A stretch of 64,000 nt of DNA from an uncultured Clostridia bacterium (lineage in GTDB: Bacteria; Bacillota; Clostridia; Christensenellales; Aristaeellaceae): assembly GCA_946407745.1 (NCBI GenBank), contig CAMJPQ010000004.1, positions 1-64,000 of the forward strand, written 5' to 3'. The notes below the pieces were generated by a model. It was not told the origin of the DNA, ran no database searches, and saw only the letters and a list, made by a program, of their open reading frames with translations. Position numbers and translations under genes: made by a program. Positions within the stretch are counted from its first letter, which is position 1; each line of letters opens with the position of its first letter. Positions 39,728 to 50,281 of the stretch are shown piece after piece.

Positions 39728-42172
39728 TTACCCCAGTGTCACCTTGACCTCATGCACCTTGCCGTCGCCGAACACGGGCAGCACATTGCTCTGAATGGGC
39801 TTGCCGTCCACGGTCACAGCCTTCACGCCGCGGCACACATGTTCGGGGTTCTCAATGGCAATGTCGTAGGTCGCGCCGCGGAACCGGCGACTGATGCGGT
39901 AGCCGTCCCAGCCGTGCGGGATGCAGGGATCCACCTTCAGGCCGTCCCAGTCGGGCTTCATGCCCAGAATGTAGTTGGAGATGACGTAGAAGTTCCACGC
40001 GGCCGTGCCGGTCAGCCAGCTGTTCTTCGCCTGGCCGAAGTTCTTCGCGTCCTTGCCGGCGATCATCTGGCTGTACACATAGGGCTCCATCTTGTGCTTT
40101 TCGCTGATCTCCTCGCGCCACGCGGGGGCAATCTTTGAATAGAGCTCAAAGGCGCGGTCGCCATGGCCCACCACGGTTTCCGCCGCGATGATCCAGGGGT
40201 TGTTGTGGCAGAAGATGCCGGCGTTTTCCTTGTAGCCGCCCGGATAGCTGCTCACCTCGCCCAGCTCCAGGTGGTATTCCTTGTAGGCGGGCTGCAGCAG
40301 CACAATGCCGTGCTCGGTTTCCAGGTACTTGTGCACGCTCTCCAGCGCCTGCTCGGCCTTGCCGTCCTCCACACCGACGCCGGCCATGACGCAGTAGCCC
40401 TGGCTCTCGATGTAGATCTTGCCATCCTCGCACTCATGGCTGCCGACCTTGTGGCCCAGCGCGTCATAGGCGCGCACAAACCACTCGCCATCCCAGCCGT
40501 CGGTCAGTATGGCCTGGCGCATGGCATCGATTTCCGCCTGCGCCTTCTCGGCGGCGGCAGTGTTGCCGCGGCGCTTCTCCAGCGCCACCAGCTCCGGGCC
40601 GATGGCCACAAACATGCCGGCGATCAGCACGCTCTCGGCCACGCGCTCGTCCGGCGCGTTCGGGTTGGAGAAGGTCTGGAAGCTCTCATCCGGCGTGTCG
40701 GAGAAGCAGTTGAGGTTCAGGCAGTCGTTCCAGTCCGCGCGGCCGATCAGCGGCAGTCCGTGCGGGCCCTTGTTGTTGACCACGTGGTAGAAGCTGGCCT
40801 CCAGGTGCTCCATCAGCGTGCCCACGTCGGTGGGGTTGCAGTCATAGGGCGTGGCCTCATCGAGAATGCCGTAATCGCCGGTCTCCTTGATGTAGGCCGC
40901 GGTGCCGGCGATCAGCCACAGCGGGTCGTCATTGAAGCCGCCGCCGATGTCGTTGTTGCCCTTCTTGGTCAGCGGCTGGTACTGGTGATAGCAGCCGCCG
41001 TCACGGAACTGCGTGGCCGCGATGTCAAGGATGCGCTCGCGCGCCCGCTCGGGAATCTGGTGCACGAAGCCCAGCAGGTCCTGCGAGGAATCGCGGAAGC
41101 CCATGCCGCGGCCGATGCCGCTTTCGAACATGGAGGTGGAGCGGCTCATGTTGAAGGTGACCATGCACTGGTAGGGGTTCCAGATATTCACCATGCGGTT
41201 CAGCTTGTCGTTGTCCGAGGTGAGGGTGTAGGCGGACAGCAGGTTGTCCCAGTGCTTCTTCAGCGCGTCAAACGCCGCGGCGATCTGCTCGTCGGTGGTC
41301 AGCTGCTGCAGCAACTCCTTCGCGGGCTTCTTGTTGATGATGCCGGGGGCCTCCCACTTCTCCTCGTTGGGCAGTTCCACATAGCCGAGCACAAAGTTGA
41401 ACCTGCGGCTTTCGCCGGGGGCCAGGTGCACCTTCAGCTGGTGGGCCGCCATGGGCTGCCAGCCGCTGGCCACGGAGTTGCCCATCTTGCCGGTCAGCAC
41501 GCTCTGGGGGTTCTCAAAGCCGTTGTACAGGCCCAGGAAGGTCTCCATATCGGTGTCGAACCCGTCCAGCGGCTGGTTCACGGCATAGAAGGAATAATGG
41601 TTGCGCCGCTCGCGGTATTCGGTTTTGTGGTAGATGACAGAGCCCTCCACCTCTACCTCGCCGGTGGAGAAATTGCGCTGGAAGTTGAGCATGTCATCCT
41701 GCGCGTTCCACAGGCAGAATTCCACAAAGCTGGTCAGGATCAGGTCCTTGTCCGCGCCGCTGTGATTGGTCAGCGTCACCTGATGCACCTCGGCGTCCAC
41801 ACCCAGCGGCACAAAGGACAGCTGCTGCGCCTCCACGCCGTTTTTCACGCCGGTGATGACGGTATAGCCCATGCCGTGGCGGCAGCTGTAGCTGTCCAGC
41901 TCGGTCTTGGTGGGCTTCCAGCCGGGATTCCAAACGGTGTCGCCGTCCTTGATGTAGAAGTAGCGGCCGCCGTTATCCACGGGCATATTATTATAGCGGT
42001 AGCGTGTAATGCGCCTCAGCCGGGCGTCACGGTAGAAGCAGTAGCCGCCGGCTGTGTTGGAGATGATGCCGAAAAAGCGCTCACAGCCCAGGTAGTTGAT
42101 CCAAGGGTAGGGCGTGCGGGGCGTTTCGATCACATACTCCCGCGCCTTGTCGTCAAAATGGCCGAATTTCAT
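39728..42172 (-). CDS. Cellobiose phosphorylase (GH94)
   Basis: The 814-residue enzyme has the family's beta-sandwich N-domain ([20 protein letters not shown]) and an alpha/alpha-barrel. It carries the catalytic Asp region [12 protein letters not shown] and substrate blocks [29 protein letters not shown] and [10 protein letters not shown]. Length and opening match cellobiose phosphorylase (cellobiose + phosphate to glucose-1-phosphate + glucose) more than cellodextrin or chitobiose phosphorylases. It acts in the cytoplasm. I start at MKFGHF behind AAGGAGG. No sugar transporter is adjacent. Confidence 0.88.
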   Translation of the reverse strand: MKFGHFDDKAREYVIETPRTPYPWINYLGCERFFGIISNTAGGYCFYRDARLRRITRYRYNNMPVDNGGRYFYIKDGDTVWNPGWKPTKTELDSYSCRHGMGYTVITGVKNGVEAQQLSFVPLGVDAEVHQVTLTNHSGADKDLILTSFVEFCLWNAQDDMLNFQRNFSTGEVEVEGSVIYHKTEYRERRNHYSFYAVNQPLDGFDTDMETFLGLYNGFENPQSVLTGKMGNSVASGWQPMAAHQLKVHLAPGESRRFNFVLGYVELPNEEKWEAPGIINKKPAKELLQQLTTDEQIAAAFDALKKHWDNLLSAYTLTSDNDKLNRMVNIWNPYQCMVTFNMSRSTSMFESGIGRGMGFRDSSQDLLGFVHQIPERARERILDIAATQFRDGGCYHQYQPLTKKGNNDIGGGFNDDPLWLIAGTAAYIKETGDYGILDEATPYDCNPTDVGTLMEHLEASFYHVVNNKGPHGLPLIGRADWNDCLNLNCFSDTPDESFQTFSNPNAPDERVAESVLIAGMFVAIGPELVALEKRRGNTAAAEKAQAEIDAMRQAILTDGWDGEWFVRAYDALGHKVGSHECEDGKIYIESQGYCVMAGVGVEDGKAEQALESVHKYLETEHGIVLLQPAYKEYHLELGEVSSYPGGYKENAGIFCHNNPWIIAAETVVGHGDRAFELYSKIAPAWREEISEKHKMEPYVYSQMIAGKDAKNFGQAKNSWLTGTAAWNFYVISNYILGMKPDWDGLKVDPCIPHGWDGYRISRRFRGATYDIAIENPEHVCRGVKAVTVDGKPIQSNVLPVFGDGKVHEVKVTLG

Positions 42173-42230
42173 GGCGAATGGTTCCTCCTTGACCCCTGAT
42201 GGGGTATATTGCAGGCTTTTCCTGGGGAAG

Positions 42231-42259
42231 AGTATACCACAAGAAGCGGAAGGTGTAAA
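42231..42259 (-). promoter_or_regulatory. Promoter of the GH94 gene
   Basis: TTTACA, 17 bases, TATACT on the minus strand, about 60 bases before the ATG. Confidence 0.75.
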
Positions 42260-42356
42260 GATTGGATGCGGCCTGGCAGCGTACCGTGGCAGCCCTGCAG
42301 CGCCGGTGTCTGAACAGGATTGTGCTTCCAAAGCCATTTTCCCCTCTTTGCACAAC

Positions 42357-42384
42357 AAAATGAGGAAGGATTTCTCCCTCCTCA
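42357..42384 (-). terminator. Terminator of the clpC operon
   Basis: TGAGGAGGG pairs with CCTTCCTCA (one G-T pair), followed by TTTTGTTG on the minus strand. Confidence 0.75.
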
Positions 42385-42390
42385 CTTCAG

Positions 42391-44877
42391 TCAGGCTAAT
42401 TCTTCCCGTGCCTTTTCAGCCACCACGCGGATGCTGTCCTCACCTTCGGTCCAGGTCAGCTTCAGCACATCGCCCAGGGAAACGCGCCCGGCGATCAGCT
42501 CCTCCGACAGCGTGTCCTCCACAGTGTGCTGAATCAGCCTGCGCAGCGGGCGTGCGCCGAATTTGGGGTCATAACCCTTTTCAGCCAGCCACCGCACCGC
42601 GGCGTCGTCCCAGGTCAGCGTCGCGCCGCGTTCGCTGAGCAGCGCGGCAACCTGCCGCAGCATCAGCGCTGTAATGGCGCGGATGTTCTCCTCCGTCAGC
42701 GCGTGGAAGACGATGGTTTCGTCCAGGCGGTTCAGGAATTCCGGGCGGAACAGCTCCTTGACCTCCTTCAGCACCGTGTCGCGCATCTTCTCGTATTCCT
42801 GCACAGAGGCCGCCGGCGCGCTGCCAAAGCCCAGCGTTTTCGCCCGCTCAATCTGGTGCGCGCCTGCGTTGCTGGTCATGACGATGATGGTGTTCTTGAA
42901 GTTCACCACGCGCCCCGCGTTGTCCGTCAGTCGGCCGTCCTCCAGCACCTGCAGCAGGATATTGAACACATCCGGGTGCGCCTTTTCCACCTCGTCCAGC
43001 AGCACCACCGAGTAGGGCTTGCGCCGCACGGCCTCCGTCAGCTGGCCACCCTCCTCATAGCCCACGTAGCCCGGCGCCGCGCCGATGAGCCTGGAGACAG
43101 TGAACTTCTCCATATATTCGCTCATATCCACGCGCACCACGGCGTTTTCATCGCCGAACATCGCCTCGCCCAGGGCCCGGCACAGCTCGGTTTTGCCCAC
43201 ACCTGTCGGTCCGAGGAAGAGGAAGGAGCCAATGGGGCGCTTCGGGTCCTTCAGCCCGGCCCTCGCCCGGCGGATGGCTCTCGCCACGGCACTGACAGCC
43301 TCTTCCTGGCCGATCACGCGCTGATGGAGGGTTTCCTCCAGGTGCATCAGCCTGTCTGCCTCGGATTCCGTCATGCGGGAGACGGGAATCCCCGTCCACG
43401 CGGAAACCACCGCGGCGATGTCCTCTTCGTTCACCACATCCCGCGCGGAAGCCTTGCTCTGGTTCCACGCCGAGCGCTTCGCCTCGATTTCCATGCGCAG
43501 GGTGCGCTCCTGGTCGCGCAGGCTGGCGGCCTTCTCGAAATCCTGATGGCCGATGGCCTCCTTCTTTTCAATCAGCACCGCGTCCAGCTGCTGCTCCTGC
43601 GCCTTCACATCAGGAGGCGCGGTGAAGGACTGTATCCTCACGCGCGAGGCGGCTTCATCCATCAGGTCCACCGCCTTGTCCGGCAGGTAGCGGTCAGAGA
43701 TGTAGCGGTCCGACAGGCGGACGGCAGCTCGCACAGCCTCGTCGGTGATGTGCACCTTGTGGTGCGCCTCATAGCGGTCCCTCAGTCCGAAGAGGATCTG
43801 CTCGGCCTCCTCCAGGTTCGGCTCGCCCACGTTGACGGGCTGAAAGCGCCGCTCCAGCGCGGAGTCCTTCTCAATGTGCTTACGGTACTCATCCAGCGTG
43901 GTCGCGCCGATGCACTGTATCTCGCCGCGCGCCAGGGCGGGCTTGAGGATGTTCGCCGCGTCCAGGCTGCCCTCCGCATTGCCCGCGCCGACGATGTTGT
44001 GCAGCTCGTCAATGAACAGGATGATGTTGCCGGCCTTGCGCACCTCATCTATGCAGCGCTTGATGCGCTCCTCAAACTCACCGCGGTATTTGCTGCCCGC
44101 CACCATGCTGCCGATATCCAGCGAGATGAGCCTCTTGCCCACCAGCATCTCCGGTATGGCCCCGGCGGCGATGCGCTGTGCCAGCCCCTCCGCCACGGCA
44201 CTCTTGCCCACGCCGGGCTCGCCGATGAGCACCGGATTGTTTTTCGTGCGGCGGATGAGTATCTGGATAATACGCTGAATTTCGCTGTCGCGGCCGATCA
44301 CCGGGTCCAGCTGATCCTGCTCGGCCATTTTGGTCAGGTCCCGGCTGTATTTCTCCAGCGTCTTCGTCGATGTCTTTCCGCGGGCTCCACCCGCTGCCAC
44401 ACTGTCCCCCGCGGCGGCGGAATCGTCCCGGTCACCGCTGGTGTCCTCCGCGCCGAGCTGCTCCATCAGCTCCTCCCGGGCACGGTCAAAATCCACCCCC
44501 AGCTGATCGAGGATGGTCGACACCGCGCCGTCGTCGTCCAGCATGGCCAGCCACAGGTGCTCCACACTGACATAGTTCTGCTGCAGGCGCGCGGCGTGCT
44601 GTATGCTCATCTGCACCATTTTTTTCAGGCGGGGCGTCATCTCCAGGCGCACCACGCCGGTCAGGCGGCTGTCGTCATTCGCGGGGCGAAGCCGCTGCTG
44701 CACGGCGGCTTCATCCACCTTGGAAGAAATCTCCGGCACCAGGTGGTCATCCGCGCGCAGAAGGCCAACCAGCAGGTGCTCTGTGCCCACATAGGGCTGA
44801 TGAAGCGAGGCGGCAACCCGCTGCGCCTCGGAAAGGGCGCGCTGCGCGCGCTCGGTAAAACGGCCAAATATCGGCAT
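42391..44877 (-). CDS. clpC: ATP-dependent Clp protease ATP-binding subunit ClpC
   Basis: The 828-residue protein has a double Clp N-domain ([20 protein letters not shown] onward, about 1-145), a first AAA module with GEPGVGKSA, a UVR-type middle domain ([17 protein letters not shown], about 415-450), a second AAA module with GPTGVGKTE, and a C-terminal D2-small domain. ClpC unfolds substrates, including arginine-phosphorylated proteins marked by McsB, for ClpP. It is the last gene of the ctsR-mcsA-mcsB-clpC operon. Confidence 0.96.
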   Translation of the reverse strand: MPIFGRFTERAQRALSEAQRVAASLHQPYVGTEHLLVGLLRADDHLVPEISSKVDEAAVQQRLRPANDDSRLTGVVRLEMTPRLKKMVQMSIQHAARLQQNYVSVEHLWLAMLDDDGAVSTILDQLGVDFDRAREELMEQLGAEDTSGDRDDSAAAGDSVAAGGARGKTSTKTLEKYSRDLTKMAEQDQLDPVIGRDSEIQRIIQILIRRTKNNPVLIGEPGVGKSAVAEGLAQRIAAGAIPEMLVGKRLISLDIGSMVAGSKYRGEFEERIKRCIDEVRKAGNIILFIDELHNIVGAGNAEGSLDAANILKPALARGEIQCIGATTLDEYRKHIEKDSALERRFQPVNVGEPNLEEAEQILFGLRDRYEAHHKVHITDEAVRAAVRLSDRYISDRYLPDKAVDLMDEAASRVRIQSFTAPPDVKAQEQQLDAVLIEKKEAIGHQDFEKAASLRDQERTLRMEIEAKRSAWNQSKASARDVVNEEDIAAVVSAWTGIPVSRMTESEADRLMHLEETLHQRVIGQEEAVSAVARAIRRARAGLKDPKRPIGSFLFLGPTGVGKTELCRALGEAMFGDENAVVRVDMSEYMEKFTVSRLIGAAPGYVGYEEGGQLTEAVRRKPYSVVLLDEVEKAHPDVFNILLQVLEDGRLTDNAGRVVNFKNTIIVMTSNAGAHQIERAKTLGFGSAPAASVQEYEKMRDTVLKEVKELFRPEFLNRLDETIVFHALTEENIRAITALMLRQVAALLSERGATLTWDDAAVRWLAEKGYDPKFGARPLRRLIQHTVEDTLSEELIAGRVSLGDVLKLTWTEGEDSIRVVAEKAREELA

Positions 44878-44936
44878 ATATACTCCTTTATATCACACGT
44901 TTGGGAAAGCAGGGCCACAATCAGCCGCCGGCGTGT

Positions 44937-45923
44937 TTACCTGCCGCTGTCCAGCGCGGTTCGCACACACTCGGCGCGGGCCTGCTCCTCCGGCAGGGTA
45001 GCATAGAAGCTCTGCAGGTGATTGGGCTGTGCCATGGACAGCAGGCTGTCCATCAGCGGAAGGCTGTAATCCAGCAGGTTCATCGCGGCGCCAAGCCGCA
45101 CCGAGGACCAGAGCGGATAAAACTCCGCTAGCTTCATCAGTCTCGCGCCCTTCAGCAGCCCCTGCGCGCGGTATATCTCATCCTCCAGGCGAAGGCGGTC
45201 ATCGCGCAGCGCGTTCTCGCGCAGCGTCAGCTCCATGTCCATCAGCTGGCGGCCCACGGCCGTCACCGTTGAAATGATCTCCTGCTCGGTGCGCCCGAGC
45301 GTCACCTGGTTGCTCAGGTCGTACAAATCACCCAGCGCCTCGGTGCCCTCGCCATATTCGCCGCGCACCGTCAGGCCCACCTTCGCGGCGATCTGCCCGA
45401 CGGTACCCATCTGTTTGGCGCGGGTCAGCAGGGGCAGGTGCAAAACCAGTGAGGCCCGCATGCCGGTGCCGGTATTGGTCGGGCAGGAGGTGAGATAGCC
45501 CAGCTCCTCGTCATAGGCAAACCGGACCTGGCGCGAGAGGGCATCCTCCACCGCAAAGCACCTGTCGGCGGCAGTCTGCAGGTTCAACCCGCTCGTAACC
45601 GCCTGTATGCGCAGGTGGTCCTCCTCGTTGATCATGATGGACACCGAGTCAGCCCGGTTCAGCAGCACCGCCGCGGTCTCCGCGGTGCGCATCAGGTCGC
45701 CGCTGATCAGCCCTTCCTCCACCAGCGCCTTCAGCGCCCGCTCGTCACCGCCGTCCAGGCGGATCAGTTCAAAGCCCGTCACCCCGCTCAGCGTCAGCGC
45801 GTTGGCAGTCCGGCTGACGCACTCCTCCGCCTGGATCGGGGAGGTGGACAGGTCGAACGGAAAATCCTCGTAATTCCGCGCCAGTCGAATGGCGGAGGAA
45901 ACCATGATCCTGTTTTCCTTCAC
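44937..45923 (-). CDS. mcsB: Protein-arginine kinase McsB
   Basis: The 328-residue phosphagen-kinase-like enzyme has the conserved YLTSCPTNTGTGMRASLVLH loop, SSAIRLARNYEDFPF at the start, and an INEEDHLRIQ stretch, the usual catalytic region. It phosphorylates Arg on damaged proteins and on CtsR. The start overlaps the mcsA stop by four bases, so the pair is translationally coupled. Confidence 0.94.
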   Translation of the reverse strand: MKENRIMVSSAIRLARNYEDFPFDLSTSPIQAEECVSRTANALTLSGVTGFELIRLDGGDERALKALVEEGLISGDLMRTAETAAVLLNRADSVSIMINEEDHLRIQAVTSGLNLQTAADRCFAVEDALSRQVRFAYDEELGYLTSCPTNTGTGMRASLVLHLPLLTRAKQMGTVGQIAAKVGLTVRGEYGEGTEALGDLYDLSNQVTLGRTEQEIISTVTAVGRQLMDMELTLRENALRDDRLRLEDEIYRAQGLLKGARLMKLAEFYPLWSSVRLGAAMNLLDYSLPLMDSLLSMAQPNHLQSFYATLPEEQARAECVRTALDSGR

Positions 45924-46459
45924 GGCTGCGCCTCCTTTTCCTCTCTGGCCAGTGCCCGTATCTGGTCCCGCAGGCGCGCCGCCGTCTCAAAGTCTTCCAG
46001 GGACACCGCCAGCGCCATCTCGCGGCTCAGCTCCTCCTGGCGGGTGCGGCTGCGCTGCGCCGCCTCGGTGCACAGCGGCCTGCGCCCCGCATGCTGTACC
46101 CTGCCGTGTATCTTCAGCAGCATCGGCCGCAGCTGCTCGCGGAAGGCCTCATAGCAGGCCGGGCAGCCCAGCTTCCCTGACCGTTTGTACTGGCTGAATT
46201 TCATGCCGCATCGGGGACAGGCCGGGCTGTTCAGGTCGTCCTCCTCCTCTTCCTCCTGGGCGGAGGCGACCCTTTCGCCGGTAATCGCTGCCATGATGGA
46301 GGAAAGCAGCGTTTTGACAGTCTGGGCATTCATATGGGTATTCACGCGGGCCATGCACTCAGGGCAAAGATGCCGCGTGGTGATCTGCCCCTCCATCATC
46401 AGGGATACGGTATAGCTCGCTTCGTTCAAATTGCACTCATCGCACAGCATGGAATACAC
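45920..46459 (-). CDS. mcsA: McsA, zinc-finger activator of McsB
   Basis: The 179-residue protein carries two Cys pairs at the N-terminus (MLCDECNLNE, HLCPECMARVN) and two more in the middle (CPRCGMKF, GCPACY). It ends with a UvrB/UvrC motif (SLEDFETAARLRDQIRAL). McsA binds zinc and activates the McsB kinase. It is flanked by ctsR and mcsB in the standard order. Confidence 0.92.
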   Translation of the reverse strand: MYSMLCDECNLNEASYTVSLMMEGQITTRHLCPECMARVNTHMNAQTVKTLLSSIMAAITGERVASAQEEEEEDDLNSPACPRCGMKFSQYKRSGKLGCPACYEAFREQLRPMLLKIHGRVQHAGRRPLCTEAAQRSRTRQEELSREMALAVSLEDFETAARLRDQIRALAREEKEAQP

Positions 46460-46466
46460 CTCGCTT

Positions 46467-46970
46467 TCATGTCATGGACGGGGCAGCTTCCCCCTGGCAT
46501 TCAGAGCGGTTCTGCCTTGTCACGGCAGTCAGCATCGCCCTGAGTATTTTGGCCCTTTGCGCCCGCTTCATCGCCTCCGGCATGGGCACAGACAGGGCCG
46601 TGTCCGATACGGCGGCCCGCAGGATGCTGCCCTCGCAGGCGGTGACCAGCTTCTGTTCCTCCAGCTGGCCGATCAGGCGGACTGCCTCCGCCTCGGTGAT
46701 CGCGTCCCCGATCCGCTCGCGGATGAGGTACTGCAGCCGCTGTGAGCCGGAATAAACCACGCGCACAATGCGTATGTAGCCTCCCCCGCCCCGGCGGCTC
46801 TCAATCACATAGCCGTCATCCAGCGTAAAGCGCGTGGCCAGCACATAATTGATCTGGCTCGGGGCGCACTTGAAATATTCAGCCAGCTCGTTCCGCTTCA
46901 GCTCCACCTCGGGCTCCTCCTGGGTGAGCATGGTCTTGATAAAACTCTCTATCGAATCGCTCAATCGCAT
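46467..46970 (-). CDS. ctsR: Heat-shock repressor CtsR
   Basis: The 167-residue repressor begins MRLSDSIESFIKTML with the CtsR winged-helix (RNELAEYFKCAPSQINYVL) and the Gly-rich wing SRRGGGGYIRIVRV that enters the minor groove. The C-terminal domain is the target of McsB. I start at the ATG beginning this conserved opening; upstream in-frame sequence is non-homologous and contains the operator. It represses its own operon through the box just upstream. Confidence 0.95.
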   Translation of the reverse strand: MRLSDSIESFIKTMLTQEEPEVELKRNELAEYFKCAPSQINYVLATRFTLDDGYVIESRRGGGGYIRIVRVVYSGSQRLQYLIRERIGDAITEAEAVRLIGQLEEQKLVTACEGSILRAAVSDTALSVPMPEAMKRAQRAKILRAMLTAVTRQNRSECQGEAAPSMT

Positions 46971-46992
46971 ACAAATCCCTCGCTTTCGGCCA

Positions 46993-47009
46993 ATTGACTT
47001 TCTTTGACC
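46993..47009 (-). promoter_or_regulatory. CtsR operator
   Basis: The minus strand reads GGTCAAAGAAAGTCAAT, matching the heptad repeat consensus GGTCAAANANRGTCAAA at all but the last fixed position. It sits six bases after the -10 box, so bound CtsR would block initiation of its operon. Confidence 0.9.
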
Positions 47010-47015
47010 AACTGG

Positions 47016-47044
47016 ATTATACCATAAAGCATTTGCGAGTGCAA
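47016..47044 (-). promoter_or_regulatory. ctsR operon promoter
   Basis: TTGCAC, 17 bases, TATAAT on the minus strand, directly before the CtsR operator. Confidence 0.85.
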
Positions 47045-47105
47045 CATGTTTTTTGCGAGGCCCGCCCGGACGCCTCGCGCAAAAGCGTCCAGTCAATTTT
47101 TTACC

Positions 47106-47134
47106 TTGACAACTTTCCCCCGATCAAGTATACT
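47106..47134 (+). promoter_or_regulatory. rpmH promoter
   Basis: TTGACA, 17 bases, TATACT, about 105 bases before rpmH. It diverges from the ctsR promoter. Confidence 0.88.
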
Positions 47135-47238
47135 AAATCCCGCTGTTGCAGGCATTTTCGGGGTATCCCGAAGTGGTTGAATTCGAAGCGGCGCGGGGTC
47201 CGCCGGCCGCAATCTGTGAAAATAAGGAGTTGTTCCGT

Positions 47239-47373
47239 ATGTTCCGTACCTACCAGCCCAAGAAGCGTCAGCGCAGCAAGGTGCACGGCTTCCGCGCCCG
47301 TATGTCTACCCGTAACGGCCGCCGTGTTCTGGCCGCCCGCCGCCGCCGCGGCCGCAAGGTGCTCACTGTCTGA
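47239..47373 (+). CDS. rpmH: 50S ribosomal protein L34
   Basis: The 44-residue protein reads [18 protein letters not shown], with the family's Arg/Lys-rich tail [22 protein letters not shown] precedes the ATG. It leads the conserved rpmH-rnpA-yidD-yidC-jag order. Confidence 0.98.
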   Translation: MFRTYQPKKRQRSKVHGFRARMSTRNGRRVLAARRRRGRKVLTV

Positions 47374-47421
47374 TCGCCCTGTCGCGGTTTGTGGCACCTG
47401 TATCTATACTCAGTGGAACAG

Positions 47422-47457
47422 GCCCGCTCGCGAGCAAAGCGCTTGCAGCGGGCTTTT
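47422..47457 (+). terminator. Terminator-like hairpin between rpmH and rnpA
   Basis: GCCCGCT/AGCGGGC followed by TTTTCC. Partial termination here would give far more rpmH than rnpA transcript. Confidence 0.65.
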
Positions 47458-47510
47458 CCGTAGCAAGGAGGGGGCTTTGTGCCCCCCGCAGCACGAAATA
47501 AGGAGCTAAA

Positions 47511-47888
47511 GTGGAAAGACGCTACCGGCTGCAAAAAAACAGGGCGTTTCAGTACGTGTACCATCGCGGAAAGAGCGTCTCCTGTCGGGATCTGGTTCTC
47601 CTCGTGGCCAAGGGCCGCGGGGTGAAGGTCGGCTTTTCCGTCAGCAAAAAGGTGGGCAACGCCGTGACCCGCAACAGGGTCAAGCGCCGCCTGCGCGAAT
47701 GCTTTCGGCCCCATCTGGGGGATGTGAAAAGCGGCCTGTATGTCATTATCGCCAGGCCCTCAGCCGCCACAGCCGCCTTCGCCTCCCTGCAAAGGGACAC
47801 GCTGTACCTGCTCAAAAAGGGCGGCGCGTTCCAGGATGAGGCCCGCAACAGCACTGCCGGGAAGGGAAAAGAAGGGAACCGCGCTTGA
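47511..47888 (+). CDS. rnpA: Ribonuclease P protein component
   Basis: The 125-residue protein has the RNR-type signature [19 protein letters not shown] and the opening [19 protein letters not shown]. It binds RNase P RNA for tRNA 5' maturation. It starts at GTG behind AAGGAG. Its stop overlaps the TTG of yidD. Confidence 0.95.
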   Translation: MERRYRLQKNRAFQYVYHRGKSVSCRDLVLLVAKGRGVKVGFSVSKKVGNAVTRNRVKRRLRECFRPHLGDVKSGLYVIIARPSAATAAFASLQRDTLYLLKKGGAFQDEARNSTAGKGKEGNRA

Positions 47889-48130
47889 TTCAGCGTCTTT
47901 TGCTCAAGGGGATCCGGGTGTACCGCACGCAGCTTTCTCCGAGAAAGCGGCGGCCCGCCTGTCGGTATATCCCCACCTGCTCCGAATACGCGCAGACCGC
48001 CATACAACGCTATGGCGCGGCGAAGGGCTCCGCCATGGCCCTGCGCAGGATACTGCGCTGCAATCCCCTGTTTCCGGGCGGGTACGACCCCGTGCCGGAG
48101 GATCCCCGAACCACTCTCAGGGAGGAATAA
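47885..48130 (+). CDS. yidD: Membrane protein insertion efficiency factor YidD
   Basis: The 81-residue protein has the family core [19 protein letters not shown] and [14 protein letters not shown]. It starts with TTG, sharing bases with the rnpA stop. It supports YidC-dependent insertion. Confidence 0.92.
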   Translation: MIQRLLLKGIRVYRTQLSPRKRRPACRYIPTCSEYAQTAIQRYGAAKGSAMALRRILRCNPLFPGGYDPVPEDPRTTLREE

Positions 48131-48139
48131 CAGTAAGCG

Positions 48140-49162
48140 ATGACCGCATTTTTTGAGAACATCCTCCTCTGGCTGAACCAGCTTATGGGCAATTACGGCT
48201 GGGCCGTGGTGCTGTTTACCCTGCTGGTGCGCCTTGTGCTGATGCCCTTTGACTACAAAAGCCGCGTCAGCATGCGCAAAACAGCCGCCCTGCAGCCCAA
48301 GATCGCCGCGCTGCAGGCAAAATACGGCAAGGATCAGGAAAAGCTGAACCGCAAGATGAGCGAGCTGTACAAGCAGGAGAAGGTTTCCCCTCTCTCTGGC
48401 TGCCTGCCCATGCTGCTCAGCTATCCCATCCTGATCCTTATGTTCAACGCCATGCGCAACATGGCCAATGAGCAGATGGTGCGCCAGGTGGCGCAGATAC
48501 TGCAGAACCCCGACACCATTCCCGAGCTGACCGGCTGGCTGTGGATCAAAAACCTGTGGATGCCGGACAGCCCCTTCTGCGGCGTGCTGCCCGATATGAA
48601 CATGCTGCGGGTGGTGCCCGCCGAGATCTGGCAGCGCGTGCTGACCAGCGACATCCTTTCCGCCCTGCCCGCAGAGCTGGGCCTGACGGTGGAAAGCTTT
48701 GCGCGGGAGAACCTGAACGCCTCGCTGCAGACGCTGTTTGGCTATCTCGCCTCGACCAATGCCTATGTCCAGGCTAGTGCCGCCGTGCCGGGCTGGGGCA
48801 ACCTCCCCGTGCTGGGGCTGACCACCATCACCGTTTTCCAGCACTATAACGGCCTGCTGCTGCTGCCGGTTCTGTCCGCGCTGAGCCAGCTGATCATGAC
48901 CAAGCTGACGCCCACCTCGCAGCCCGCCGCCGCGCCGGACAGCCCCCAGGCCCAGTCCGCCCAGAGCACCGGCAAGTTCATGACCTACTTCTTCCCCATC
49001 TTCACGCTGTGGATCTGCATTACCTCCAACGGCGCGTTCGCGCTGTACTGGTTTGCAAGCAACCTGATCATGATGGCGCAGACCTTCTTCATCAACCGGT
49101 ATCTTGACAGCAAGCAAAAGAATGCAGCCGAGGCCACCTCGGCGGAGGGCAAAGTGATATGA
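48140..49162 (+). CDS. yidC: Membrane protein insertase YidC/Oxa1
   Basis: The 340-residue protein has five predicted helices: WAVVLFTLLVRLVLMPFDYK with the conserved Arg of the groove, LSGCLPMLLSYPILILMF, and PIFTLWICITSNGAFALYWFASN. An extra segment of about 100 residues (roughly 130-230) between helices lies outside the membrane. There is no lipobox at the N-terminus, unlike Bacillus SpoIIIJ. It overlaps jag by four bases. Confidence 0.93.
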   Translation: MTAFFENILLWLNQLMGNYGWAVVLFTLLVRLVLMPFDYKSRVSMRKTAALQPKIAALQAKYGKDQEKLNRKMSELYKQEKVSPLSGCLPMLLSYPILILMFNAMRNMANEQMVRQVAQILQNPDTIPELTGWLWIKNLWMPDSPFCGVLPDMNMLRVVPAEIWQRVLTSDILSALPAELGLTVESFARENLNASLQTLFGYLASTNAYVQASAAVPGWGNLPVLGLTTITVFQHYNGLLLLPVLSALSQLIMTKLTPTSQPAAAPDSPQAQSAQSTGKFMTYFFPIFTLWICITSNGAFALYWFASNLIMMAQTFFINRYLDSKQKNAAEATSAEGKVI

Positions 49163-50280
49163 AAAGCGTTGAAAAAAGCGCCAAAGTCTATGAAGACGCG
49201 CTGGAGGCCGCCCTGCAGGAGCTGAACGCCTCCATCAGCGACGTGAACGTGGAGGTGCTTGAGGAGGGCAGCAAAGGCCTGTTCGGCCTGTTCGGCTCCC
49301 GCCCCTACAAGATCCGCGTATCCCTGAAGGAAGAGAGTGTCTCCGCCGACGAAGACCTGGACGTGCTCTCCCTGCTGAGTGAGAAAAAGGAAAAAGAGAC
49401 CCGCCCCGAGCGCAAGCCCCGGCCCCGCCAGGAGGCGCCCAGGGCCGAGGAGTCGGCCGAGACCGCTGCCGAGGCTGAAAAGCCTGTACCGGAAAAGAAG
49501 CCGGCCCGCCGTCCCGAGCCTGTGCGCCGTCAGAACCCTGACCGCAAGCCCAAGCCCATGGAGCAGGAGCAGCCCGCTGAGGAAGTGCCCGCCCCCGTGG
49601 AAGCACCTGCTGAGGAAGTGCCCGCCGAGGAAGCTCCCGCTGCCCCGCGCAGGCAGCGCAGCAGAGGCGGCAAGGGCAGGCGCAAGCCCGCAGGCAGTGC
49701 CGAGAACAAGGCGGAAAGCCAGGCCGAGGACGCCGGGGAGTCCAAGCCCCTGCCGCCCAAGCCCGTCGTAAAGCCGCTTGAAAAGCCAGTGGTCACCATG
49801 ATTCCCGCCGAAGAGCTGGATCCCGAGTCCCCTGCCGGCCGCGCAAAGGCCTTCCTGGCCGAGCTGACCCACCTGATGGGCGTTGAAGTAGACATCCAGA
49901 TGGGCACCGACGCGGAGGGCAATGTGTTCGGCTATATGACCGGCGACACGCTGGGCGTGCTGATCGGCCGCCGCGGCGAGACACTGGACGCGGTGCAGTA
50001 CCTCACCAGCCTGCGTGTCAACCGCGGCCAGGAGGGCTATCTCCGCGTCACACTGGACACCGAAAACTACCGCGCCAAGCGGGAGGACACCCTCATCCGC
50101 CTGGCCAACCGCATGGCCAACCGCGCGGTGAAAACCGGCCGCAGGGTGGCGCTGGAGCCCATGAACCCCTATGAGAGGCGCATCATCCATTCCGCGCTGC
50201 AGAGCTATGACGCGGTGGACACCCACTCCGAGGGCGATGAGCCGAACCGCCACGTGGTCATCACGCTGAGGAAAAACTGA
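49159..50280 (+). CDS. jag: RNA-binding protein Jag/KhpB (SpoIIIJ-associated)
   Basis: The 373-residue protein has a Jag-N domain (about 1-52) and a long disordered Pro/Glu/Lys-rich linker with repeats of the type EEVPAPVEAPAEEVPAEEAP (about 75-215). A KH domain (VDIQMGTDAEGNVFGYMTGD, with GRRGETLDAVQYL) and an R3H domain (NPYERRIIHSAL, THSEGDEPNRHVVI) follow. KhpB binds many RNAs and affects cell elongation. The linker is longer than in most family members. Confidence 0.93.
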   Translation: MKSVEKSAKVYEDALEAALQELNASISDVNVEVLEEGSKGLFGLFGSRPYKIRVSLKEESVSADEDLDVLSLLSEKKEKETRPERKPRPRQEAPRAEESAETAAEAEKPVPEKKPARRPEPVRRQNPDRKPKPMEQEQPAEEVPAPVEAPAEEVPAEEAPAAPRRQRSRGGKGRRKPAGSAENKAESQAEDAGESKPLPPKPVVKPLEKPVVTMIPAEELDPESPAGRAKAFLAELTHLMGVEVDIQMGTDAEGNVFGYMTGDTLGVLIGRRGETLDAVQYLTSLRVNRGQEGYLRVTLDTENYRAKREDTLIRLANRMANRAVKTGRRVALEPMNPYERRIIHSALQSYDAVDTHSEGDEPNRHVVITLRKN

Positions 50281-50281
50281 A

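Noticed and set aside
46971-47238. Possible oriC between ctsR and rpmH
   Set aside because: Only promoters and a CtsR box are seen; there is no cluster of DnaA boxes and no dnaA gene.
49440-49800. Pro/Glu repeats as a separate gene or mobile repeat
   Set aside because: They are in frame and form the disordered linker of Jag/KhpB.
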